Shown: positions 46,315 to 57,451, counted from the stretch's first letter. The stretch is DNA of 64,000 nt from Amyelois transitella (GCF_032362555.1 NC_083522.1:4752001-4816000), one strand, 5' to 3'. Notes: generated by a model not told the origin, from the letters alone. Numbers and translations are program-made.

Positions 46315-49300
46315 AAACCATATTGTCAAAAAAATTTACTAGTTTTATATTTAATTGTCTTTAAGTCTTTTCAAGACTTCTCGTTGTCTATCATCTCAAC
46401 CATGTGAGGGATAAAGACTATATTATGTATTTTTGCTAATAAAGATAATGTGCGACTTTATAGTGTGTTATGTTCGTTATTTTGTATCCACAAAATAAGG
46501 CAATAGATCCTAGATGGTGTCATATATTAAATATATCATAGCATAAATGGTCATCCTCTTGACATGAATTCCGTTTTCGTCCTCCTTATATCCCCGATTT
46601 TGAATCGTGTAAGTAAGGTTTTACACGAAGCGACTCCCGTCTACCCTCCGCAACCTTTGTAGGGAACCTAACCCATATTGTATAATGGTGTTCCTTGGTT
46701 ATAATTTTCCTCTCGATGTTTTCCCTCATCAACACTATCATTTCAGCCGTAGGACGTCCACTGCTAAACATAGCCCCCCCAATGACTCACACCTCGCTTT
46801 GATGGAGACGACCTGCATCAACAAATGTTTTCCCACACCTCAAACTAATATACATTACTCAGAGAAGGTAATTCATCTGTTACTGGTCATTGGACCGGAC
46901 ATGTAGTTCGTGGATGTCGTGGCAGCTTTTGAACCACCTGTGTGTGCATTTTATTTTTTTATTCGATCATGTTAACCGTTCGGCCTTTTGAACGCGTGGA
47001 TTAGTGTTATTATATTATATGATGAATTTTGCCATGTGACTCCCGGCACCAACATAAAATAGAATAAGTCCACTCTATCTCTTCCCCAAGGATGTCGTAA
47101 AAGGCGCCTAAGGGATATGTTAATAAATTTGAATTCTTCTTTAACAGGCTAACAACCTGTCACTATTAGAATCTCAATTCTATCATTAAGCCTAACAGCT
47201 GAACGTGACCTTTCAGTCTTTCGAGACTGCTGCCACTGCCTACCGCGCAAGCAATATGATGAATCTTACAAATTGTAGATTATTTGTAGCAAGTAAGTAG
47301 TAGGTGAAATGGTGTTTTATTCATCAAGCGCCTACTTAAAAGTATATCTAGGTCTCGGTACGGTTTGCGAACGGTAAATGCACAGTCGTTTGTTTTATTT
47401 TGACGTAGACACCTAAGAGTACGGGTCAAAATTTTCATAGAAAGTAGCTTCGTTTTCATTCGAATTTCAATTAAATTTAAGCCAAAAAAAATTGGCTATC
47501 ATAATAGCCAAAACTTTGCTTTTTTTCTTAATTTACATGGAATGTTCTTAAGTTGTGAGAAGTTTCAATAAATATTATCGGCGGGTTGGCTTCGAGAAAA
47601 CCTTATCCAATATGGGGTAAGTGTCCCCATAGGTTGGGGAGGGCAGACGAAAGTCACTTCGTCTAAAATTATGATTTTCCCGATCTAGGATGATGGCATA
47701 CCCGGGCTCCTCTCCGGGGAGGTACTAACGCCAGGACGTAGAAAAGAGAAATTATGGTATTTTTTATTTACCATATATTATTGCAATGGTATAAGATTAT
47801 GCGCACAAATAAATCACTTGTTGATTGTTACATTTATATTGATTTGTATTAATATTAATCACTGACGTTAATAGCATATCTAATTAGGTACATATTTCTC
47901 TTATAATTGTAAATTAAAACTTCTAAGAATGTAACTAGTGAACTTAGTGGAAATAAACTACTCCACTTTTCAATAACACCATAATGTTTTATCAAAATCC
48001 GTCTTTTAAAAATATTTAAGAATCAAACCTAGGCGGTTTTTATACTCAAATTGGGTAAATATGAACAAAAAACTGAATAGATTAAATAATGGACCTGCTG
48101 GACGTCGTAAACACAAAATAACGAATGATAGAGACAGTAGCCACGTACGTGTTAGTTTAAATATAATTTACACGAGTTTGTATCTTGTCTAGGGTTTGCT
48201 TTTGTGCCGATTGGTGAAGTCTTAAAACGCCACGAAAATAGAATACTTCAAAAATAGATTTTACCACAAATATTTTTAATTAGTATTATATTTTTGGTAA
48301 AATCTTACATAAACATTTGCCTACCCTGGTTTATAAGGCTTCTGTTTAACGTTTTCAGAATGAATACATTTATAGGAATGTAAGTTTGTTTGTTTGCAAT
48401 ATTCATATTGCACAGAAATTTACAGAGTTACTAGAAATTTGTAAGTAATTAATTATTTGTCTTTAATGGGGTGTTCGACGTGTACTTAAAGATTTCTCCG
48501 AAAGAAAAAATTTAGAAAATAGCAAATAAATAAGAAATTAGGTGATAAATTGATGAAATTAGGTGGCAACAATATGATGGTGGTGATAGTTGTTTTCTTT
48601 GTCGGTATAAATATTTATTTTAAAGTGCACCTCATCTGTGAATTTGATAATTGCCACCGCAGCTTTCTTCAAATCCGCTGCATGTTAGTATGCGTCCCGT
48701 TACGTCGACCTCGGCTGAGGTTCGACGGGTTTTGTTCGCACCCCACTGTGAGACCATACCGACGGCGGCCGCCGACCCCGAAGGACTTAACTTTCTCCAC
48801 GTGAGTAAACACCTTTATCAGATTTAAGAAAGCAGGAAAAACAATGCAGTTATTGCGCGTAAAATTAGTTTTTTAATGTTGTTAGACGTTTTGTTAATAA
48901 GGTGTACTGATTTTTTTTTAAGGTGGTAAGGAATTATTTAATTAACTAAGTTACTACCATTAGAAAGCAGGAGAAAAACAACGCAGTTATTGTAAGATAT
49001 TCTTTTTTGTTGCATTGTTTTGCGTGTTTGTGGTGGTTAGTTTTAGATTTAAAGAAAGTGTCTGATTTTAATTGCTGATGTATAATATTACGAAACTATC
49101 CAAAATAGTTTGTTAATTCCTTAAAGTGATATGAATCGTACCAGTCAGTCGACATCAGCACCATACAATAAATAATCATTAATAGTGATAAAATTTGTAA
49201 AAAATATAGTTCTTATTTTATGTCATGACCTATATAGAACTTAAGTGCATATTTATTGCAGTAACAACTTCCTGCCTAGCTAGAAGGAAGTGCGAGTAAA

Positions 49301-49667
49301 AAATACCAAGGCTATTTAAACGATCTAGACTAGCTTGTAATTTAGTGTACTTTGATAGTAAATAGACCGTAGTTTAGGTATATATTAAAATTTTCGTCAA
49401 CGTTCTGATATAATATTCATTTCTGTATCATGGCTCGCGAAGTAAAATATCGATTTGTATGGACCAGTGGATGTTATAAAAGATAAAACAAGTTAATTTA
49501 AAGCATGAGCCTGTATTTATTTTTATAGAGTTTAAATTATATCTACTAGAGTTTTTAAAGTCAATTAATAACCTCATACTCGTATGTATATTCCTTCAAT
49601 CGAAACGTCATACAAATCTTTAATACCTTTTTATATGATCTTTTCCAGATACCAGGAGAGCATAAAC
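46315..49667. repeat. Intergenic stretch between CSP-f and CSP-g
   Basis: About 46560-46790 contains a reverse family-2 copy followed by another repeat (CATTTCAGCCGTAGGACGTC, typical of lepidopteran SINE-like sequences). About 47034-47262 is a reverse, near-complete family-1 copy, and 47600-47740 a family-2 copy. About 48655-48800 is GC-rich with a hairpin at 48703-48727 and an exon-like donor CCAC|GTGAGT near 48801. A possible CSP-g promoter is TATAAAAG at 49475-49482. Confidence 0.45.
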
Positions 49668-50283
49668 ATGAAGTGTATATTGCTTTGTCTGTGCGTGCTG
49701 ACGGTGGTGGTGTCATGCTGGAGCCAGCATTACAACAACCGGTATGAGAACTTCAACGCTGATGCGGTCATCCAAAACGACAGGATCCTCCTTGCCTACT
49801 ACAAGTGTGTCATGGATAAAGGACCTTGTACGAAGGACGGGAAGAATTTCAAACGTAAGTTTATTGATTCTATCACCCTACATTTTTCTCTCCGCAACGA
49901 CTGTCTGTCTGGTGCTTTCAGTTTAACGTCAATGTACCGTATCATTTACTCGAATGGTTTTACTGACAATTGAATGGGATTTCCGAAGTGGCAAAAATTG
50001 ACTAGGAATGCCCTTAATAGATTGAACAAAGAGAACATAAAGTTCATTCACAATAATCAATTTTTTTTATTATTGAGTCATTCATTTTCATCATATTTCA
50101 GGTGCATTACCCGAAACCCTGACAACAGCGTGTGGACGTTGTTCTTCACTGCAAAAGGTGGTCGTGAGGAAACTGCTTCTCGGCATTAGAGATAAAAGCG
50201 AACTCCGATTTATAGAGCTCCTGGACAAATACGACCCAGACCGCTCTAATAGGGACGCGCTTTACAACTTCTTAGGTGTATAA
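49668..50283 (+). CDS. CSP: Chemosensory protein CSP-g (OS-D family)
   Basis: Exons 49668-49854 and 50102-50283 give 122 aa (phase 1, AAAC|GTAAGT and ATATTTCAG), with the shortest coding intron of the two-exon genes except CSP-f's similar one (247 bp). The signal peptide is MKCILLCLCVLTVVVSC, with extra cysteines only in the leader. The mature start WSQHYNNRYENFNADAVIQN is typical. Cysteines are C47-x6-C54-x18-C73-x2-C76. The C>Lys-to-Arg change at the intron codon (R63) is shared with CSP-e. The second half (LLLGIRDKSELRFIELLDKY) lacks the common Trp and is Leu-rich, so the binding cavity probably differs. The acceptor TTTTCCAG is 20 bases before the ATG, so there is a 5'UTR intron. GC-rich codons fit strong expression. 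Confidence 0.93.
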
Positions 50284-51107
50284 AAATACTTTATAATGGA
50301 AGCCCTAAAAAATAAGAGATCCAGCTGCGTGTTTGGAATACATTATTGTGTGAAAGTTGAATGAAAGGGAATAAATACTCAACGAAGTTGTGCTGTAGGG
50401 TCCATGAGAGTTATTTATTTTATGCAAACTTACAATCCTCTCAATACTTGTTTAAAGATAAAAAAATATATTCGAACATCTCGAAAAAGGGAATAATAAG
50501 TGAAAAACTGCGTTTGTTTTTCCTATAACCTTACTAAATAATGCCTAATTCTGATGGACTCAATGTAAGTCTTATTTATTATTTGAAAGTACATAATGTT
50601 TACTGATTCAATTGAACTTGTTAATTCATGCATTTATAATGTTATTATATTTGGATGTTTATCTATATACGTTATTATAAAATATAGTATCGTTGAGTTA
50701 GTATCTCGTAACACAAGTTTCGAACTTACATCGAGGCTAACTCAATCTGTGTAATTTGTCCCGTATATATATTTATATATTTATTTAAATAATTGCGAGT
50801 TACGAGTATGTACTTACTAATAAAATGTTATAAGTGACTGAACTTGTAGTTTATTATATAACCAACTGTCGTTGGAATACTTAATTTGTGGTCAGTTTAA
50901 TAAATGCATAGATACCTTGATCTACGAAGTAATTATCTTTTATAATACAGCCATGCGTTGATTCTAAGTGACATATTTGCAAAATTATCTTCTTTACCAA
51001 GAAATGTTGCGAGCCTTGGTTCTTCCATATAAATATTAGATCGCTACAGTTCCTTATCATTATTAGCTAGAGTTTTATCATAGAAACATAACATATTCTT
51101 ACAAAAA
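50284..51107. repeat. Intergenic stretch with truncated SINE; CSP-h promoter at its end
   Basis: About 50645-50765 matches the body and tail of the SINE at 30440-30675 (TTGGATGTTTATCTATATA; GTATCGTTGAGTTAGTATCT) without the tRNA head. CATATAAAT at 51026-51034 is a suitable TATA box for CSP-h, about 75 nt before its ATG. Confidence 0.6.
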
Positions 51108-54100
51108 ATGAAATTGGTAGCAGTAGTGATTCTAAGCGCAGTGGGAGTTGTTTTGGCTGATGAAAAGTACCGAGACTTAGACGACAAATTAGACTTGTCT
51201 GAAGTTCTCAGCAACGACCGATTGTTACAATCCTACGCTAAATGTTTGTTAAATAAGGGACCTTGTACACCTGAAGTTAAACAAATTAAAGGTATTTATA
51301 CATTTAATTAATTAGGTTAACCAAATACACACAGGTGAACAATATAATAATTCTTACTCGTATTTATACATGAAAACTTACCGTAATGTTTTTCACATAA
51401 AAATATCTCTAATGAAAACATATTCATTTATTACTAAAGAACAATTTGATAAAATCCAGTTTTAACCTTTTTTTTGTTGATTTTCTTTTAGAGCACGATT
51501 AAATGTCTCGTAACAAACATATTCGTTAGGGTGATATTTTTTAGCTGCGTTCCAAATAGTATTGAATTCCTCATCCGTAAAACGATCACCAGCAGCTTCA
51601 AAAACCCTTTTAACAACATGGGGCTCACGTTGAGCATACATGTCTCGATGACTCACCCCTACATTAGTAAAAAGACTAGGAGATAGACAAGCCCTCGCGT
51701 CCGTTTCATGGGGCAAATATGTTCTGTCAGCTTTGCAACATCCACTAGGTGTTACTGGGTAGTCCGTATCAAAATATCTTCCCGATGGTAATCCTGCTCT
51801 GCCTTTTATGTCAATTTCTTGACCGGGTTTAACCATTTCGCTATACGTTGTATGAAAATCGACACATTCGTTAGGAATGTCGTGTACTTTTGGTAGAACT
51901 GGGGGAACTTGTGTAAAATTAAGAACCAAAACAAACGTTTTATATTCAATTTTACTTCCATCAAATGCATTCCAAGCGGATAGTAATGGTTCTATCAATG
52001 TTGTATCAAAACGTATATATTTGGTGGCACAGTAATCATAAACAATTTTTTTTGCTAACCAACCAGTACCTTCATTATCATAATACTTTAATTTAAGGTA
52101 CAGATTGTTGAAAAAGCTACCACTAAAGCGTTTACTTAAACATTTTCTTAAAGTATTAAGGTGTGCAAGACACTTCTTAAAAAACAAGCGGTCTGGATTC
52201 AACTCACACAATGCTAAGCATTGGGCTACAGTGTCCTTTAGATGAACTTTTGTAGATATACCAAAAACAAATCCTTCAGGTACGCATTTAAGATTGTCAT
52301 TTGGAGCCGAAGTTGTTCCCAATTTGTCTTGTTTAGCTTGTAAATAATCTTTTTGAGTTGTATTCATCGGTTTGGCCCAACAAGTCCCAAGTGTTATTCT
52401 ATCATCTGTTAAACAACATTTTACAGCTCGACCCCTTATATCACTCTTTGTTTTCTGACCAAATACAGTATTAGGATTGTATGAAGATTTACAATAGTTT
52501 CGATCTGTTTGGTAAGCGGCAGCCTTAGAACGGGGTAACTCACCTGAAATAGGATTTCTTGGCATCACCACGTCATATACCGTTCCGTGAAATGGGGTTT
52601 TCATTCCTGCTGTAGTGCCATAAAGGTCATAACCACCTGGTAAGTTAGGGAAAGGATCACGGCATCTTCCAAGCGGTTTTTTCCAATAGGAGTCATAGCA
52701 AGATTCTTTCATATCCTCTGCGAGTATTTGAAATTTAGTCTTTTTCGGAGGATTAATCAAATACGAACCTTCACTAAAACTTCCAGCATTTCTCATGTCA
52801 CGAGGTTGAGGATGCCTCAATGGTGGTAATGATGTAGCCTTTGGAAGAGGATTGACGGCATCTCCAATTAGTGCATCAACTTCTTCTTGTAAGAGGTAAT
52901 GTTCTAAATTACTTTTAACGCTGCGCTCTGGTTGCAAACTACTCGTAGGAAGTCCGGCAGCACATACATTCTTATCCCTCTCTATAAACATCCCTACATT
53001 ACCCTTCCCCCCACTTGTTCTTTTGGAGCAATAAATCGACATTTTGATTCTTATTCTAATAAGTTGTTCAAGTAAACACTTTTTCCTCGTTTAAAATGTC
53101 TGTTACGAACGTTTCACATTTGACAGTTATTATTATTTTTTTAGACTATAAGCGTAATTTTAAGGAGTACCAGTACTTCCTTTAGGTATTCAAATATTGT
53201 AAGAAAATGTTTATTACTCAATTGCCTTTTTGTAGTCGAGAATCAGAACTATAGGGCATTTCTTTGGGTACCAAAATAAATAAAAACAATTATATTACAT
53301 TTTTATAAAAAAACACCATTTATACATGTATTCACATCTATATCCCTTGCGGGGTAAACAGGATCAACAGGCTTGACGACTAATTGGCCACGTTAAGCTG
53401 TTTGGCTTAATGGTAGAATTGATATTCAAATAGTTACAGTTTGCTAGCCCATCGCCTAAAAGAAAAATCCCAAGTTTATAAGCCTATCTCTTAGTCGCCT
53501 TAACGATGTCCATCGAAAAGAGATAGAGTAGTCCTATTCATTTTTCTATTGGTGCCGGGAAACACATGGCACATTGTTAAAAATATACTATAATAATATT
53601 AATTCAAAAAAATATTAATATTAATATAATAATTACTAATTTAATTTATGAGAAAAAAAAAACGAGAGAAAAATCTTTATTTTACAAATAACTTTTTAAA
53701 TAAAATTCAAAGTTTATTTCAGTACCCTAAAAATGGATGAAATACTTACATATAACACCCTCATGTCATCGTGGTAAACTCCGAAATTTTGAATAAATTT
53801 TACATGCTATCCGTTATCTCGGTATATATCTATCCACTATATGCAGGCTCCGCCTTTCGTTAAACCAAAATTCCCAGTAATGTTTCCGTGTAGGGTTTCA
53901 TGCCAAGTATTAGTCTGCGTTTAATCCTGAACCAAAAAATGTAAGATATCGATAAGATATCGTACCTTCCTGTTTATTAAAGATAAAGACTCAGTGCCTA
54001 TATCAGAAAGGTTTACAGAGAATAAAATTCTGAGGAAGACCCAAGTTATATCTATGATTCCCAGGAGTGGAAAAGTAAAATAATTATGCGTAATTACTGC

Positions 54101-54678
54101 CTTAAATTTTTGTGACCCAAGTACATCTAAATTAGGGAAACTGATCCAATCTGAATCATAATTTCCCTTTTAGTTTCAATTTAATAGGTTAAAGTTTCTC
54201 CAGGCTGTATTACTTTATTGCAGCAATAAAGTTTATGAACATCATTCAGAGGACTGTGGTGTCATGATCACAACGAGACTCTAAACTTTGTATTTCCAGG
54301 TCATGAGGCGAATACTTTATCCATTCGTACATTCTTATGTATCTCTCCCTTTTTATCATAATAATGTGTCTATAAGCGACAAAGACGAATTATATGAATG
54401 TTTCTATTACATCAAACAAAGACACAGTCTATTGGACTAACCAAAACCAATTTTAGATATTTCGCTTCAAGACTAATTTTGATTATTTAATTTCAGACAA
54501 AATACCTGAAGTATTGGAAACACACTGTGCTAAATGTACAGATAAACAAAAAGAAGCTGGCAAAAAATTGGCTCAAGAAGTTAAAAAAAGGCATCCAAAA
54601 ATTTGGGCTGAACTTGTTGCCTTGTATGACCCTGAGGGTAAATATCAAAAGGCTTTCCAGCAATTTTTGAACAATTAA
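51108..54678 (+). CDS. CSP: Chemosensory protein CSP-h (OS-D family) with a nested gene in its intron
   Basis: Exon 1 is 51108-51291 (donor AAAG|GTATTT) and exon 2 is 54497-54678 (acceptor TTAATTTCAG), phase 1, giving 121 aa. The signal peptide is MKLVAVVILSAVGVVLA. Cysteines are C46-x6-C53-x18-C72-x2-C75. CTPEVKQIK stands before the intron and DKIPEVLETHCAKC after it, with the second half ending YDPEGKYQKAFQQFLNN. The joined product has the exact family length and spacing, which supports the long 3.2-kb intron. That intron contains a complete minus-strand 526-aa gene (51462-53042) and a family-1 repeat (53325-53575). The 3' end (AATAAA at 54703-54708) lies about 110 bp from the stop codon of the second, convergent EFHB-like gene. 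No acceptor precedes the ATG and the TATA box is close, so there seems to be no 5'UTR intron. Confidence 0.92.
51462..53042 (-). CDS. EFHB: EFHB (CFAP21)-like axonemal protein, intronless, nested in the CSP-h intron (copy 1)
   Basis: A single open frame of 526 aa. Features I can see: an N-terminal GGKGNVGMF...CAAGLP block; two or three repeats of a Phe/Tyr-Gly...Thr type (YGTTAGMKTPFHG 141-153, VFGQKTK ~193-199, FVFGISTK ~258-265); a Cys-rich helical hairpin ~275-305; an EF-hand-like loop 322-333 (DNEGTGWLAKKI, lacking the acidic residue at position 12); and a C-terminal PSLFTNVGVSHRDMY...YVCYETFNRAL block. The FG repeats followed by an EF-hand pair resemble EFHB, a microtubule-inner protein of cilia and sperm flagella. 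This is family recognition from memory, not a search. There is no intron, which suits a retrogene. The start is the first ATG of the frame. The paralogue at 54815-56386 is about half identical. Confidence 0.65.
   Translation of the reverse strand: MSIYCSKRTSGGKGNVGMFIERDKNVCAAGLPTSSLQPERSVKSNLEHYLLQEEVDALIGDAVNPLPKATSLPPLRHPQPRDMRNAGSFSEGSYLINPPKKTKFQILAEDMKESCYDSYWKKPLGRCRDPFPNLPGGYDLYGTTAGMKTPFHGTVYDVVMPRNPISGELPRSKAAAYQTDRNYCKSSYNPNTVFGQKTKSDIRGRAVKCCLTDDRITLGTCWAKPMNTTQKDYLQAKQDKLGTTSAPNDNLKCVPEGFVFGISTKVHLKDTVAQCLALCELNPDRLFFKKCLAHLNTLRKCLSKRFSGSFFNNLYLKLKYYDNEGTGWLAKKIVYDYCATKYIRFDTTLIEPLLSAWNAFDGSKIEYKTFVLVLNFTQVPPVLPKVHDIPNECVDFHTTYSEMVKPGQEIDIKGRAGLPSGRYFDTDYPVTPSGCCKADRTYLPHETDARACLSPSLFTNVGVSHRDMYAQREPHVVKRVFEAAGDRFTDEEFNTIWNAAKKYHPNEYVCYETFNRALKENQQKKG
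53043..54496. repeat. Intronic stretch of CSP-h upstream of nested gene, with a full family-1 repeat
   Basis: About 53325-53575 is a near-complete forward family-1 copy and serves as the reference: ATCCCTTGCGGGGTAAACAG, GGCCACGTTAAGCTGTTTGG, TTGCTAGCCCATCGCCTAAA, AGTTTATAAGCCTATCTCTT, and a GGAAACACATGGCAC end. Other copies: 455-553, 1960-2060, 8080-8210, 8740-8890, 14236-14340, 19265-19464, 24098-24185, 27462-27640, 28386-28499, 32037-32190, 44583-44660, 47034-47262, and 62840-63100. Its end structure (SINE or MITE) cannot be decided here. Confidence 0.65.
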
Positions 54679-54814
54679 ATAATTGGTTATAGTTATGAGT
54701 AAAATAAAAGATATTTAATTGAATATAATTTCATTAAATTAATTTACAAAGATTTAAAACTATAATAGAAATTAAAAATAAATACATAAAATAAAATGTT
54801 TTGAAATAACAGAT

Positions 54815-56386
54815 TTAATTGTCTTCTTCGAGTCCTTTTTCTTTTCCCTCTAAAGCACGGCGAAATGTTTCGTAGCAAACCCAGCCCTGTGAATGAAGTT
54901 TTTCAGCTTCCTTCCAGATGGCATTGAAACTTTCGTCAGTGAAAGTTTCTCCACTTGCTTCAAAAACTCTCCTTACAATTTCTGGATCACGTTTTGCATA
55001 CATGTGACGATGGTTTACAGTAAGCAATGTCATCACACTAGGGCATAAACAAGATTTCATGTCCGATTCATGTGGTAAGCAAGCTTGATCAGCCTTAGAG
55101 TATTTAATCGGTGTTACTGGGTAATCTAAATCAAAGTATCTACCTGACGGAATACCTGCCATTGGGCTGTTATCAGGTTCTTTGTCTGGTTTCACCATTT
55201 CAGAATAGGTTGTTCGAAAATCAAGACAATCTTGTGGTACGTCTGTTACTTTAGGCATCTCGGGAAGTGGTTCTTTAAAATTTAAAATATGCACAAAAGT
55301 TTTATATTTGATTTTTGTTCCATCAAAAGCTTGCCACATAGACAATAATGGCTCTATCAATGAGGGATCAAATCGGATTAATTTGGTTCCACAATAATCA
55401 TACACGATTTGTCTAGGAAGCCAGCCCGATTTGTCATGATCAAAATATTTTAAATTTAAATAAAATCCACGATAAAATGTGGGCAAGAAACGTGTTGATA
55501 AACATTTACGCAGTGTGTTAAGATGTTTTAAACATTTTAAAAAGATCTGACGATCTGGGTTGATATCACAAGTGGTGAGACACTCTGGTAGATTATCTGG
55601 AGGTTTTAACTTGCCAAAACTATAGCCTTTCGGTACACAACTTATATTATCGTAAGGCGCTAATTGTTTCCCAATTCTAGGTTGATTAGTGTTCTGAAAA
55701 TTTGACTGTATAGTGTTAATAATCACTCTGCTTGCGGTTCCAATTTTAACTCTATCGTCTGTGAGGCAACATTTTACTAAAATGCCTCTGTTGTCAACAT
55801 TACATCTATGACCGTAAGTAACATGAGGTTTAAATGGTGGTTCACAATATTTGTAGTCTAGTTGTACACCTGGTTTTTTAGACTCAGGAGTTTTATCTGG
55901 ATATGGTTCCTTGGGCATAACAATGTCATATAGGCGGCCATGAAAAGGCGTTTTCATTCCGAAAGTAGTATTAATATCGAATCCTTCCGGCAACATAGGT
56001 ACTGCGTCAGGCAAGGTCCCGAGAGGCTTTTTCCAATAAGATGAGTAAGCTGTAGATTTAAAATCATCGACAAGCGTTTGGAATTTAGACTTAGAAGGTG
56101 GATTTACTAGCTCGGGTACTTCACCAAACATGCCAGCAAAACGCTTGTCCACTGGCATGGGGCGACGAAGTGGAGGCAGTGGCCGCGGTTTTTTGCTTGG
56201 GATAATTGCATCACTAATCAAGGCATCCGTTTCATCCTTCAGAAGATAATGCTGCAGAGAATCTTGTACACGTTCATCAGGCTGCTGGGTAGGTAAACCC
56301 GCAGCACAGATATTCGGACTTCTTTCGTAGAACATACCCATATTTCCCTTTCCACCACATGTTTTTCTTTGGCAATCAACCGGCAT
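54815..56386 (-). CDS. EFHB: EFHB (CFAP21)-like axonemal protein, intronless (copy 2)
   Basis: A single open frame of 523 aa, colinear along its whole length with the nested gene at 51462-53042. Shared blocks are GGKGN.GMF.ER, NP..K.KFQ, SYWKKPLG, GMKTPFHG, VKCCLTDDR, HLNTLRKCLS.RF, IEPLLS.W.AFDG, TTYSEMVKP, SGRYFD.DYPVTP and CYETF.RAL. The EF-hand-like loop (DHDKSGWLPRQI, 316-327) also lacks the acidic residue at position 12, so calcium binding is doubtful in both. It ends in an acidic tail KEKGLEEDN. It is tail-to-tail with CSP-h exon 2, with 136 bp between the stop codons, so their 3'UTRs may overlap. Axonemal proteins are normally testis- or sperm-expressed, while CSPs are antennal or epidermal, so shared regulation is not expected. 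The family call is the same inference as for copy 1. Confidence 0.65.
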   Translation of the reverse strand: MPVDCQRKTCGGKGNMGMFYERSPNICAAGLPTQQPDERVQDSLQHYLLKDETDALISDAIIPSKKPRPLPPLRRPMPVDKRFAGMFGEVPELVNPPSKSKFQTLVDDFKSTAYSSYWKKPLGTLPDAVPMLPEGFDINTTFGMKTPFHGRLYDIVMPKEPYPDKTPESKKPGVQLDYKYCEPPFKPHVTYGHRCNVDNRGILVKCCLTDDRVKIGTASRVIINTIQSNFQNTNQPRIGKQLAPYDNISCVPKGYSFGKLKPPDNLPECLTTCDINPDRQIFLKCLKHLNTLRKCLSTRFLPTFYRGFYLNLKYFDHDKSGWLPRQIVYDYCGTKLIRFDPSLIEPLLSMWQAFDGTKIKYKTFVHILNFKEPLPEMPKVTDVPQDCLDFRTTYSEMVKPDKEPDNSPMAGIPSGRYFDLDYPVTPIKYSKADQACLPHESDMKSCLCPSVMTLLTVNHRHMYAKRDPEIVRRVFEASGETFTDESFNAIWKEAEKLHSQGWVCYETFRRALEGKEKGLEEDN

Positions 56387-57451
56387 TGTTGATTAAGATA
56401 CGTTTGTATTTTATCTGAAATATTTCTAAAAATGTAGGTTAAAAAATATTATGATGTACTTTTGACGTATTTCATAGTAAGTAATTAATGACAGTTAACA
56501 AATGATGACGAGTGGTAGAGGAAAGTTTTATCTATTTAACTAAAAAGTTTCGTAACAAAATAAAAAGAGATATTTAAAACTATATAGTATATAATACAGT
56601 TATGATAAGATCTCGAGCCCCAAAGCCGATGAAGGAGAGAAAGGAAAACCTGCAAATCAAAAGGGGCAACTGCAAACTGCGAGTGTGATAGAATTTATAT
56701 TTCTTGGATTTATCTAACTTCTTTAAAATCTCATACAATATAATGCCACGCGTAATTAAAAGAACAAAGCCATGTATTATCAAAATAATAAGGGATAGCT
56801 ATAACTTAAGTTATTTTTTAATATCATAGGAGAAGAACAAAATTTGTTTTGAATCAATTTACAGACTGAAATCTCTTCTTTGTCCGAATAATGATGAAAG
56901 AGTTCGTGAATGATGGATCATTTTAATTCAATTTTAGGTTTGTTGTCATGTTGAAGCAAATTATAATCCTTGGTCTGGTGAAAATATTTACCTACTGTTT
57001 ACATCTCAACAAAAAAGAAAAAATATTCATTTATTTGCCAACAAGCGTAGGTATATTAGTCTCAAAATTAGGAACAGAGCCTACGATACTAATACAAATT
57101 AAGGAAAGGAAGTCGTATTTAGAGGTAAATTCTGCGGAAATATAGATTTATGAATCAGGCACATATTCAACAGTCTTTAATGAGGACATTAGAATTACAA
57201 CCACAGACTTCTGATAGTAATTGGTAGGTTGTCGTATTTGCTTAACATGCATTTATGGACAATGACAACCTCCTTTATATAAACCAAAGGAAATCTACTG
57301 AGACTTGCAGTAATAACTTCACAATCTTAAGAAACTTTGTTTATGTGTATAAGAAAATTATGATAATATGAATTAAATGAAGAATCGTTAGTGTAAAAAT
57401 TTCATTGATGTGTTAGAAATACCTATATTCACAAGGATTTATACTTTTAAA
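56387..57451. promoter_or_regulatory. Divergent intergenic region; CSP-i TATA box at 57276-57283
   Basis: AT-rich. TATATAAA at 57276-57283 would start CSP-i transcription near 57305, leaving a 5'UTR of about 145 nt. No clear promoter motif was found next to the EFHB-like start at 56386, which is usual for TATA-less testis genes. No repeats were recognised. Confidence 0.45.

Noticed and set aside
57410-57451. Upstream in-frame start for CSP-i
   Set aside because: It would place a non-signal stretch before a good signal peptide. The ATG at 57452 fits the family.
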